A stretch of DNA of 64,000 nucleotides from Gnetum montanum (Eukaryota > Streptophyta > Gnetopsida > Gnetales > Gnetaceae): NCBI GenBank assembly GCA_015680685.1, contig MNCI01036292.1, positions 228,482-292,481 on the forward strand. Reading direction: 5' to 3'. The translations under genes were made by a program, and so were the position numbers. The notes below the pieces were generated by a model. The model ran no database searches, was not told the DNA's origin, and was given only the letters and a program-made list of their open reading frames with translations. Below, piece by piece: positions 10,407 through 20,958 of this stretch (position 1 is its first letter; each line of letters starts with the position of its first letter).

Positions 10407-11560
10407 GATGACCCACCTGATAAATTACAACCTACCTTGCAACCCCTGTAGTTCTTTGAGGTTTGTAGGTGGTGCTAGATTAACTATGGCTTTAACTTTG
10501 TCGGGGTCGACTCGGATGCCAGTCTCTGATACCACAAACCCCAACATGTGCCCAATTTTGACTCTAAATACGCATTTTCTTGGGTTGAGTCGCAGGTCGT
10601 GCCTGAGACATCATTTAAGGATTAGCTCTAGGTCTTCTGAGTGTGATCTTCCGACTTCTTAGATTTGATAGCTATGTCATCTACGTAGTCGTTCAATCTC
10701 TCTAAGAGGTAATCATTAAAGATGTATGTCATAGCACATTGATAGGTTGCTCCAGCATTTTTTAAACCAAAAGGCATCATGGTGTAATAGAAATTTCCAC
10801 AAGGGGTCATGAAATTCATAGTCAATTGGTGTTCTAGGTTGATACAAATTTGATTATAGCCCAAAAACCCATCCATAAAGGATAGTAACGCGTGGCTAGA
10901 TATTGTATCGATAAGTTGGTTGATACTCGGTAATGGGAAATTCTCTTTAATTGTGGCCTTGTTTGGAACATGGAAATCTATACAGATGTGTATTCCTCCT
11001 ATTTTCGTAGGGATCACTATGATGTTTGACACCCAATCTGAATAATCGACCATGCCAATTAAACCAGCCTGATACAGCTTAGTGATTTCATCACGCACTG
11101 CTAGCACAATTTTAGGCTTAATCTTCTGTGCTTTCTGTTTAACTGTTTTGATATGCGGGTCTAAAACTATGTTGTGCTATATTAGCCTCGGTTCTAAACC
11201 TGGCATATCATCGTATGACCATGCAAATACCATAATGTTATCTTGGAGCACTCGAGATATATCGTTCTACATTTTTTGGTCAAGGAGAGAACTAACTTTC
11301 AGTGTTTTGCTTCCTCCTTTGTGCGTAACCATAGGGACCTTAGTGAGGGAATCCTCGGTCACGTCGCCAACTTCCAAGTCTAGGGTTTGGGCCAAATGTT
11401 CTAGCTAGTCTGGGGATATTTTCGATGTTGCTATGGTTGTATCACAAAGGGAAGTGTCAGTTCCTATCAGTGCGTGATTGAGTTGTCTAATAGTTTCCCC
11501 GTGTGGGCCTATTAAGGCTAGGGATGCGAGTAAAGCTATGTCCATTTGCAAATTGACCTG
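10407..11560 (-). pseudogene. Reverse transcriptase of element 1
   Basis: This enzyme copies element RNA into DNA. Motifs in order on the minus strand are DMPGLEP (about 11200), AGLIG and WVSNIIVIP (about 11050-11000), the Asp-containing CIDFH (about 10980), LLSFMDGFLGYNQI (about 10870), MMPFGLKNAGATYQ (about 10760) and the active-site YVDD (about 10676-10690). The longest open stretch is 11107-10628, and stops break both ends. NAGATYQ is characteristic of the Tat lineage. Upstream, where protease would normally adjoin, there is a spacer and then an antisense gene. Confidence 0.9.
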
Positions 11561-12480
11561 AAAAACTGCCAAAAATGGAGGTTGTTACATTGTTTTTGCC
11601 GATCTGTTGAAATGATAGAAGGTTTTCTTGTTTTTGTGGTCCATTTTAGAGGGGTTGCTAGTTTAAGGTCCTAGCAGACCGTTACCATATGCGTGGTTTG
11701 TGAGAAAGCAGTAAGCCCAATCTTCTAGATGTTAGCGTAAGACTTTTGTGAACTATGATGAGAAGTGTAATGTGGCACATCTACCGTGTCAAGATAGCTA
11801 ATTTAGAATTTTGTGTAGACTGTAGTTAGTGCGACTGGATTACGAGACAATGAGCTATGCATTAGTTTAGGGTCTTTTCGAACCATAATCTATACGATAT
11901 CTACAAGATTAATGTTGTGATCTTCACGCTTCATGTCACACTGACATACCTACATTTCAGGAAAAATCTGCATTGGTTAGACATGGAAATAGTTGGTTTT
12001 AATCAATTCTATTCATAAGTCAATGGTCTGTCCTCAAAGAAGACTAGAGATACTACGAATGTGAATTTGGCTATAGCAGAAGGAAATCAGAAGTAAGGCA
12101 TAAGTGGACAATTTTGCAAAGGTTGTTCAATCTTAACCATTGTGTCGAAGATCAAAGGCAAACATGTCAAATTGGCGAAGATTGATGAAGTGCAAGAGAG
12201 TTTGCAATGGGTTTCAAAGGCCAGGGTTGAAATGTGGGAGGCTACTCCACTCGGCCAGTAAGTGGACTTTTACCCTCCTGCATGATTGTTATTTTGGTTG
12301 TCATGGCATCACAATTGTACCTATTTCAAAGATGTGTATTATTGCGGGCATTGATACCTGGTTGCGTGGGCTAAGCTATTGTAGTTTGTAATATTACCGC
12401 TATTGCCATTGTTAGAGACAGAAGTTGCATAATTGCAAGAATTAGGGTGATCTTGGGCAATATTGTGCGAACGCAATGTA
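11561..12480. other. Spacer between the pol block and the antisense gene
   Basis: No coding frame is recognised. The segment has one clear copy of the element's spacer repeat word at about 11655-11680. It forms the upstream flank of the plus-strand gene that starts at 12801 and separates it from the reverse transcriptase frame. Confidence 0.5.
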
Positions 12481-12516
12481 TAACTGGAGGATTCCAGGTA
12501 CTATATCCTTATGTAG

Positions 12517-12524
12517 TATAAATA
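12517..12524 (+). promoter_or_regulatory. TATA box upstream of the antisense gene
   Basis: TATAAATA followed by GGG lies 277 bp upstream of the predicted start codon on the plus strand. It matches the plant core TATA consensus and would place transcription start near 12550. No initiator or experimental support is available from sequence alone. Confidence 0.55.
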
Positions 12525-12800
12525 GGGTTTCGTTGTCTCTCCCATAATGGTCGCATGTGATGCTGGGGTAATATGCAGTGTTACTTTTATCATCGTCATC
12601 AGGGACAAACCTTGAACATATATTCTAGTGTTTCGTAATGAGTTTTTATGCCCCTCTCTTTTTTTTATTTTGCTCTTATATCGTTAGTATGCCTACATTA
12701 CTGTTTCTAATGGAAGTGTGTTTCATTGTAAAGGATTACGCTAAATCCTGTCCTAATTATCTTGGACATTGTGGGCATTCTGTGTTGTTTACATGTCCCC

Positions 12801-15800
12801 ATGGCCAATGTTCCTCCTCCTCATGCTCATGTAAAGGAGGAGGCAGTTTGATTCTGAAGAGGCGCACGGGAGTTTTTGCAGTTTTTATTGCATAATTTCA
12901 GCATCATTATTTGGTCACATCTATCGGTCAAGACAGCCGCCACCATTCTGGAGATGCTACTGGTTGGATCAATGTAGAGCATCTTGGCATTTCTAGCGGA
13001 TGGCTCAATTGAAACCATGCTAGTACAAGACCGTGAACAAAGTGCTAGGGGTTTGAGGTGTTTATCTTGGATCTAGTAGATGCCCATGTTTAATTGTTAT
13101 CATGCCTACAACACTCTATTTGTGGCCCATCATATTACTACCTACTTCCAGAATCCACCTGGCATTGTGTATTATGTAGGTGGGTAAGTGTTTCCGCAGT
13201 GTTATAATATGCTAACTATTGTCTGAATTCGTGTCAAGTATAAAGAATTGTCTACATGTTTTGGTGTAGGTTCTTCATCAATGAGAATGGTCTTTAGGGT
13301 GATACAGATACATTGTCTGTGGCCGAAACCGCCATAAAGGAGTTTACCTCTATTAGCAATGTACGTGCTGGTGTTATGGGATAGCTAGAACTTGAAATCC
13401 CACATTACCCTACTCGCTATGTCGACTTCTTTGTCAAGTGTAAAAAACTCATATGGCTAGATAAGGAGTGGACCTTAGATTGTCCTCTTATCATTGTGGA
13501 CATGCAAGAGAGAATCCCACCATTTCCTTTGCCTTTTTGACATAGTAAATTATGCTATGGTGGTTTAGTGTACAATATTACGGGATGGAGACAATGCATA
13601 AAATCATCTTATTTTGCTATATTGTCTAAACCTTTGTTTTATGTATACAGTTAGGGAATCACGGGAGATCACAGTTATGGCCTTCGGTCATGAAGCAAGC
13701 ATTCTTTTGTTTAGTTATGGCAACATAAAAGAAATGCAATGTTGGCTCAGCCATAGTGCAGCTCCAACTATCCTAACCAATAACCTCCAGGAAGTTGGAC
13801 TGATGGAGTTGTTTTTTGCTATAACCCTTGACGTCACCGCAGGTAAAATGTTAACCCTAGTTAAATCCTTTAGTGAGGAAGCTGAGCACCTTTACGTACA
13901 TATGCGTAACATGCGCGTGGGCTTTGATATTGATGCTCAACTATTCATCAACTTCTTTGGCATTCCTTCCGATGATCTTCCAGTAGAAGAAAAGTCAAAG
14001 AGGAGTTCTAAGCATTAGCAGGAGATAGAGGAGTGGCTAGGGGTCAAAAAGAAAGTGAAGGGAATCCTTGTTGATAAAATCGAGCTAGAGGTGGCTCATA
14101 CCATTTATCCCCTCTTCCGAGCTCGCGCCTTCCCCAAGTTGCTTTCCCAGTGAAGAATCCTCACTATAGAGCAGGCTCGGATTATGCAAGAGATTATGGA
14201 GGAGGGAACATGGTATAATTGGGCCAACTACTTCACTAAAGGCCTACAGGCTAAAATGGTCAAGCTTCGCAAGAAGCTTGAGTCCCGCTTCAATGTGTAT
14301 TTCACCTTTTTTATAGCTTGCTTTTGGCGTTTTGCCGAATTCCTGGTGGTTCAAAGGGATGGAATCTGGATGCAGCAAGATCCTAACCAGATTTTCAAAC
14401 CATGGATTTCCCAAGTTTTCGATACCACCTGATCACAAGACCCCCCTGAAGGTATTGGGGATTCCCTTACACTTACGACTAAGGATTTGGCGGTGCCTCG
14501 TACGCGGAGCCAGGACAACGTAGGTGGGATGCTCCCTTCTTACACTGGTAGTGTATCGAGAGGGAAATGTCTGGTGGAAGAAATAGTGAGTTCATCAATC
14601 CAGCAGAAGAAACATCATCTAGCCATGCAGTCTCCTAGTCTGACTAAGCCTGAGGAAAAGAGGCTACAAATTAAGTTTCACAGGAATGATCTCCCAACTG
14701 GTAAGTAGAGAGATGCATAATTAGTTTATATATTTATTACGCTACATAAAGATGTAACGTCGCGTAGCATTTGTAAATGTTTTGATTAACTGTTTTTAGC
14801 AGACAAAGGGAAAAACATAAAGGAGTTGACCCCTGAAACAGGGGCCATAGTCATACGACGTGATGAAGGGGCCCCAATTTTAGAAAAGGAGGCCCCTGTT
14901 AATAACGTTTGCGACACACAGTTTCTTGTGCCTAAAGAAGAGATGGAAGTAGAGGATACCAGGATCGGTTTGGACAAACCAAGAAGAGAGAAGTAGCTTG
15001 GCACTAGTGAGTTTGACTTTCCTCAGAGGGCAAACCTCACGTTACTACCTTGAGGGTTTTACTGAGTTGAGTTTTGCATTATTGTAATGCCTCAATTGTT
15101 CTTTATGTCTATCACACTACATCTAACTCATTTTTGTTCATGTAATAGGCACTTCTGAAGTTGGCATCGTGCCTTTGTCAACAGCATCAATTCAGCATTG
15201 GGATGAGACTCCTGACAAATTTTCCATTATGGAAGGCATCACAAATGATATGCTTAGCCATCTAGAGTGAATCGATCCTGAGATAGCTACATGAGTGATT
15301 GTTGGTATTACGATGTTGTATCATCTTTGCTGCATCTAACTATTATTTTTATGTTACAGGATCTCTGCTCAAATGGGATTCCAAAGAGCTCGTTGACTTA
15401 GACACCTCCCCTAAACCCTCATCGGAGCTGACCAAAGTGCCACGCAGCCTTTATGATGAAATGCGTAAATGTGCGTTACGCTTGACCCACTCTTTATGAG
15501 AGTGTTAGAACATCAATACTACTCTTTGGAAAAGGTTGCAGAAGGTAGAAAAGGAAAAGATGGTCCTAACCAGTAAGGTTGAGGACTTGGAGTCTCGAAA
15601 TGAATTTCTGCTAGCTCAGGAGGCCAATGATGAGAATTGGCGGATGGCTGTAATTGACTATGCCCATTATTGAATGATCATCAGAAACAACGTCCAAGCC
15701 AATCATGAGCTCATTGAGCAACGGATGCAAATGAATCTCCTAGCTCAGAAGAACCAAGACTAGAAAGACTTCAACGTGATGGTCCAAGAATGGGGGCAGN
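12801..15800 (+). pseudogene. Spliced antisense gene inside element 1, unknown protein
   Basis: I do not recognise this protein. The start ATG at 12801 has context CCCCATGGCC. Exons are 12801-13183, 13270-13544, 13651-14700, 14800-15006, 15149 to about 15304, and 15360 onward. Donors GTAAGT (13184, 14701), GTAAAT (13545) and GTGAGT (15007) and acceptors AG at 13268, 13649, 14798 and 15147 keep one reading phase across the first four introns (86, 106, 99 and 142 bp). The fifth intron would be only about 55 bp, so its donor is uncertain. The last exon is Glu/Lys/Gln-rich and coiled-coil-like and probably ends in the inverted piece beyond the N at 15800. At least ten in-frame TAG/TGA codons (for example 12975, 13074, 13295, 13382, 14016, 14151, 14430) make it non-coding as read. 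Confidence 0.7.
15581..15799 (+). repeat. Inverted repeat, left arm (219 bp)
   Basis: This arm is the reverse complement of 16163-16381, with only about two differences by eye. It covers the coiled-coil exon of the antisense gene and ends at the single N. Confidence 0.85.
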
Positions 15801-16381
15801 GCCGCAAAAGGAATCTGTTCCAAACCAACCCACAGGCATTGCATGATCTCTTCCTCAGTCAGCTTAGACCAAACACCATCTCCTAGATCAGTTCCAGCCT
15901 TAACCTTCCCCTTCTCCACAAGAGTCCATCAGGGTGGTTCAGAGAAAAAGGAAGGGACAGTGGTCTCCCCACCAGGGAAGGTTATTTCTCTCTCTAGGGA
16001 TGTGCTTACTATCACTTGCTCCTGAAACTATTCGTATGCTCCAGAAGCACCGATGACATCAAGAAATAGCCGAAGGCACCGTGCTTTGACAGCAGAATCA
16101 CTGTAATGTTGGCGGTAGGCAGCACATTCTTGCTTATACATGTGCTTATGGTCCTTCTGTATCTGCCCCCATTCTTGGACCATCACGTTGAAGTCTTTCT
16201 AGTCTTGGTTCTTCTGAGCTAGGAGATTCATTTGCATCCGTTGCTCAATGAGCTCATGATTGGCTTGGACGTTGTTTCTGATGATCATTCAATAATGGAC
16301 GTAGTCAATTACAGCCATCCGCCAATTCTCATCATTGGCCTCCTGAGCTAGCAGAAATTCATTTCGAGACTCCAAGTCCTC
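15801..16381. other. Segment between two single Ns, probably placed in inverted orientation
   Basis: Single Ns at 15800 and 16382 bound 581 bp. Its far end (16163-16381) repeats, in reverse, the sequence just before the first N. Read in reverse complement, the segment continues the coiled-coil frame of the antisense gene past the overlap to a TAG stop near 16030. A small contig flipped during scaffolding explains this best. A real inverted duplication remains possible because the arms differ at about two positions. Confidence 0.7.
16163..16381 (-). repeat. Inverted repeat, right arm (219 bp)
   Basis: Reverse-complement partner of 15581-15799. The second single N lies directly after it. Confidence 0.85.
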
Positions 16382-16630
16382 NATCGATTTAAACGATATA
16401 ATTTGTGTGATACAAAGATTTTAGTTTTCAGGAAATTAAGCATATTGTTAGAAGGATTATACTTTTTAGGCCACTATGGGTAATTAATAGTTTAAGGCCA
16501 TTTCATGTCGAGCCATTTGTAAGTGTAAAAGGATAAAGAAAATTACCAGTTTTAGGCCGTAGCGGGCTGCCACTAGTTAAGGTCATTTCGGGCCAGATCA
16601 TCATAAGCGTAAACAACAAAAAACTAAATT

Positions 16631-16854
16631 GCCAGTTTTAGGCCATGATAGGTCATAAATAGTTTAAGGCAATTTCAGGCCCAACTATCATAAGCGTAAA
16701 CAGAAAAAACTAAATTGCCAGTTTTAGGCCATGACAGGCCATGAATAGTGTAAGGCCATTTCGGGCCATGAATAGTTTAAGGCCATTTTGGGTCATAAAT
16801 AGTTTAAGGCCATTTTGGGCCATAAATAGTTTAAGGCCATTTCGAGCCATAAAT
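16631..16854 (-). repeat. Nested tandem repeats downstream of the protease
   Basis: A unit of about 86 bp starts at 16631 and again at 16717. Within the second, a 27-bp unit (AGTTTAAGGCCATTTTGGG and CCATAAAT) is repeated four times at 16747-16773, 16774-16800, 16801-16827 and 16828-16854. Related words occur in element 3 at about 49180-49235, also just downstream of its protease. Confidence 0.85.
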
Positions 16855-17059
16855 AGTTTAAGCGTAAAAGCATGGTAGGAATAATGTAACAAGAAAGATC
16901 GTAAATTGTGTAACAGTAAACGTTGTGGACTGGTACGACATGTCACACTAATGGGTTCATTTGCTAGCCTTGTAATTGTTTCTTGATCATTTTTAGGTTT
17001 GGTGATGCGTATGGACGAGGGGGCTTATTACAACATTCTTCTATGCTACCATCTTCTTC

Positions 17060-17597
17060 CTAGAAAGGTAATTTGGCCCAAGTCAAGCTTTTATTGGCCA
17101 CTGTGTTGGCCTGTTCAACTGTTGGGACAGGGGTTTGATCTTCGGGGACTTCAATCTCTGACCCTTGTTCCATTTCCACATTGTTAACTGCTTGAGGGAT
17201 CATCTTATCATCATGGATCATCACTTCCCCTCCTGCATAGGGCAAGTGGATCTCTTGATGAATGGGTGATGAGACTACCCTCAATTGAGCTAGCCAAGAC
17301 CTCCATAAGATTAGGTTGAAGCTAGGCATCTCCTCGACAACGATGAACATGGCGCTTGTGGTGGATTGATCCCCTGCCACAAAGTTGATGTGCACCATTC
17401 CCTTAACTTGCACTCTTACCCCAATAAATGACTTTAAACATGACGTTGTTGTGGGATTGATCTGGTCGAGCAAACCCAGTTTGTCCACTCTAGGGAATGG
17501 ACTGACATTGGCAGTGACCCCATCATCTACGTGTACTCTCCGAATTTTGTATTGGCCGATCCGGATAGTGATGAACATGGACATTTTTATCACTTAA
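17060..17597 (-). pseudogene. Aspartic protease of element 1
   Basis: This domain would cleave the gag-pol polyprotein. The frame contains YKIRRVHVDDGVTANVSPF (active-site Asp in the D-D-G triplet near 17525), then SCLKSFIGVRVQVKG, SAMFIVVEEMPSFNLILWRSW and HLPYAGGEVMIHDD, the usual order of a Tat protease. A TAG at 17060 ends the frame. In a normal pol the reverse transcriptase would follow; here the repeat spacer and the antisense gene intervene. It is closely related to the protease of element 3 at 49551-50004. Confidence 0.85.
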
Positions 17598-17639
17598 CCC
17601 TTTTCTGGGTCATCCTTAATGGATTCATCATGAAATGTC

Positions 17640-18393
17640 AATTGGGATGATCATAGTTGTTCAGTAGTGGGGGGAAGCATAATCGAATGGATTGCTTCTT
17701 CATCTGCTGGCAAGTTTTCGTCCACAGGTATGGACATTAGCATGTGAACCATGCTTCACGATGCTTTTGGGATGTCATCAACAAGTCATACAGGCTCAGT
17801 GTTGTATTTTTCTATTTGAGAGCCTACTTGACTTGCATAAAAGTGTCAAGGAGATCATTCCCACGATCTGGATGTTTGTTACCCCTCTCTTCTTCCATTC
17901 GTCCCAGGAGACGAATCTCTCAGGGCAGAACAGTTTCTGGTTGAGGATTGTGTTTTCTTGGGTAGGGAGAAGGTGGTCACATTTGTGTAACGTCGTCTCT
18001 TTTAGAAGAAGGTGGGGCTAAGGGCACCAAGGCAAGGGGTGTAGGCCTAGGAAATCCCAGTGTAAGACGATCCTTGGCTATGCCAGCTATCATACACCCT
18101 TCTCCCTTCCTATTAGGTTGTGATTGGGGTGTTGACTTAGAAGGTTGCCCCTACGTAGCAGGAAAAGCTGATGGCTTTGGCACCCTGATGACAAAGGGTG
18201 CCTTATGTGTGGGCATGGACTGGGCCGTGGCTTTACCAATAGTCAGCTGCAGGATGATGGTAGGAGACGGGACTTGGAGGATAAAGGGTGGTAGCCGAAC
18301 CACGCTCATCGATGTTGATGGGCTTGTTGTCTGAGATAGGGGAGGAGGTACGCGCAACACAAAGGAATTTTTTTGGCTATGCTTGGCCATCAC
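17640..18393 (-). pseudogene. Gag-protease linker with repeated PFVIxVP motif
   Basis: This Pro-, Ser- and Thr-rich region lies between the gag zinc-binding part and the protease. Minus-strand frames contain three copies of a short motif: SFVLRVP (about 18360), PFILQVP (about 18285) and PFVIRVP (about 18190). Element 3 has five related copies at the same place. No enzymatic domain is seen. It may be a disordered linker carrying a binding or cleavage motif. Confidence 0.6.
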
Positions 18394-20361
18394 CTTTTGT
18401 ACCTACCACATTGATAGTGTACCCTACGTTATTGGCATTTAACAGGTCTTCGTACACATGCATGGACTGGTTTTCGGGATGTACTAAACTATTACTATCT
18501 AAGATAAGTTTACCTTGATTGATCATGCGTTGAATGTCATCTTTCAACACCCAGCAGTAATCCGTGTCATGACCACATAGCTGGTGATAGTCACAGAAGC
18601 AGTCCAACCTAAATTTTTTTGGGACTGGGGGTTCGTTCAGTAGGGCCAAGGAGGGATTATTGAGCAACTCAAAATGTCATCTATGGTGTTTCAGACCCTC
18701 CTTGGATACCTTCTTATGTTGAATGTGGCCAGTTCCCAGTAATTACTTTAGAAGTTCTAAAGACTTTACAGGTAGATCCGCGTATTTTGAACGGTCTTTA
18801 CGCTCGAAATTAGGCTTCAGCTATGGAGGTGCTTCAGGGGTAGATGGAATTTCTTGATTGTTACTGTTTGAGTTGGTTGTGGGCTCAGTAGGCTCCACAA
18901 ATACTTTTTTGTTGTTATTTTTCCTCTTGGCCCCCTTGGCAACCGCTACTACTATCGTTGTCACAACCTGGCATTTTTGTAAACCACATACGTTGGGTCC
19001 TTGCTAGCCTCTTCCACGTCTTGGATGCTCTTAGTCTAAGTGAAGGCTTGGCTAAGGGAGTGGGGAGCGAAGTAATATAACTTAGACTTAATAAAGTTGT
19101 TAACTGCCCCCTTGAAGATTTCCAATAGATGGGCCTCCGCGATAGGTTCGCGAATTTTGTTTAAAGTGGCACTCCACCGCTGTATAAACTTTTGAATTGA
19201 CTCAAGCGGGTCTTGCTTGACTCCCATGAGCTGATCCAGCGTGACTTCCGGTTTCAGGTTGTACTTGAAACGGTTCATGAATTGAGTTAACAGCTCTTCC
19301 AAAGTTCAGATGGAAGAACGTGGAAGTGCTTGATACCAATCCAAAGCTTTACCCGTTAGGGACATAGCAAAGACATGGATAATGGTATGTGTCCATTGTT
19401 GCAATAACAATGACTCTAACCTAAAAGTGACTAGATGGGCGTTGGAATCTCCTTCCCCATTATATTTTGTGAAATGGGGGAGCGGCATCCCAGGAGGTAA
19501 TGAAAAAATAGGTACTGCCAGATTGATAGGATCGTCATGGTAAAAATCCATGACATGTACTGTATCAGAACCGATAGCCTTGAGGCATTTAACTTCTTCA
19601 GTAAGCATCTAAATAAGCTGAAAGGCTTGATCTAGACCCGTAGATGACAAAGTTATTTATGGAACGGCAGGAGGAGCCACACGGGGTGGCAGAATAGGGG
19701 CAAAAACTTGGCCGATGTGCGATGCTATCGGAATTATCCCTACAGGAGATGCCGCTTGTGGCACCCAACACCTGGTAGGTGGCACAGATGGCGCGACCAT
19801 CGTCGACTGTACCATGGGATATGCTGTTTGCATGGCCGGGGGCACAGACAATGGCCCTGTAGCGGGGTTTAACACCTGCAGGACCTAGCTTTGATGATGA
19901 GTGAGATGGGACATCTGCGTAGGATGTGTAATGAGGGACATGTTTGGAACCCACCATGATGTAGTGGCAGGTCTTGTCGTGTGAGTCAGGATGAATGTAG
20001 GCGCTGTATGTAATTACGAAGTAGGTATTACGTGTACATATAGTGATGTGGGCACAGGTGTACGATGAGATGGATTAGCTAAGTGCGACTGAGGAATGGT
20101 TTGTGAAGGGACACCACCCTAGAGGGCAGGCGGAGAGAAAAAATGTGACTGAGGCGAGTGCAGGACTTGGTTAGCGTTAGATCATATCAAGGGCATGGTG
20201 ACCATGAATAACGGATTTACATGGGACATCGTGGAGGGAGGGGCCACAGCCAAATCAGCATGACTGCCTCCCTCAAAGTGGGAATCTAGATCATCCTATC
20301 CATCATGAAGCGCCTCATAGTGAAATAGCTCCTCTAGTTGTTCTATTGATATCCTAGCCAT
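18377..20361 (-). pseudogene. Gag of element 1
   Basis: Gag would form the virus-like particle. The start ATG at 20361 opens MARISIEQLEELFHYEAL. A long Pro/Ser/Thr-rich N-terminal part follows to about 19620. The Retrotrans_gag domain runs from about 19610 to 19036 (PLPHFTKYNGEGDSNAHL, then GKALDWYQALPRSSI and ESIQKFIQRWSATLNKIREP). Positions 18667-18377 carry CDYHQLCGHDTDYC followed by LKDDIQRMINQGKL, the Cys/His segment typical of Tat gag. Stops near 20295 and 19303, among others, and frameshifts break it. Confidence 0.85.
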
Positions 20362-20934
20362 TAGCATTTGATCTAAGATCCATGTTGTTGATCTATCAAG
20401 GGTACAGTGGCATTTGGGAAAGGAATAAATTCCTTCCCATTATAGTATATGAACTCGTATTCTCATTTCTCTTCGAGTTCTTGTGGATACATGGGCAAAC
20501 CTGTTGTAAGTTTGGCACATAGGAAGTTGTAATGATCCCTACACTGAACATGTCCCTCAGGCTCTTTATTTTGGAGCTTGAGGGATTGGCGTGGTCACAC
20601 TAGACTAGTTGACGGCTCAACCATAGGAGGTGTAACTTGCAGAGTCCACAGATTCTAGAGGTTGGCAATGTCAATAGCAGTGGTTGATGCAGCCATTCTC
20701 TATGTAGTTCGAGAGTAATTGGCAAGGATAAAGATCACAAGGGAAAAGGCAAGGTAAGGAAAAGTAAGGTGAAAATGGGCTTTCTACCCTGTAGGATTCC
20801 AATGGAATCGTTGAAGTGACCAATCTGCACCACACAATCTCGTAAACAACCATGGAGGTATTACGTTTACGTCGATCAATAATGGGTACAAACAGCTTAT
20901 AGGACTACCCACAAAATGCTAATCGAAGGTTTAG
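20362..20934 (-). other. Element 1 5' untranslated region
   Basis: Non-coding leader between the primer-binding site and the gag start. No extra ORF or domain was recognised. Confidence 0.6.
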
Positions 20935-20952
20935 GCCCTCCTTTTAGTGCCA
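20935..20952 (-). promoter_or_regulatory. Primer-binding site of element 1
   Basis: Minus-strand TGGCACTAAAAGGAGGGC lies six bases inside the 5' LTR. The TGG start pairs with a tRNA CCA end. Element 2 has the closely related TGGTGCTAGAAGTAGGGC at the same six-base distance. Which tRNA is used cannot be said from this alone. Confidence 0.75.
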
Positions 20953-20958
20953 AAAAAT

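Noticed and set aside
10363-11408. Two plus-strand open frames (99 and 108 codons)
   Set aside because: They lie opposite the reverse transcriptase of element 1, whose motifs are unmistakable on the minus strand.
15581-16381. A natural long hairpin gene (microRNA-like or inverted-repeat silencing locus)
   Set aside because: Both arms end at single-N joins and the bounded piece continues the reading frame when reversed, so an assembly flip is more likely.
17385-18518. Several plus-strand open frames of 66-109 codons
   Set aside because: Shadows of the protease and linker of element 1; no motif of their own.
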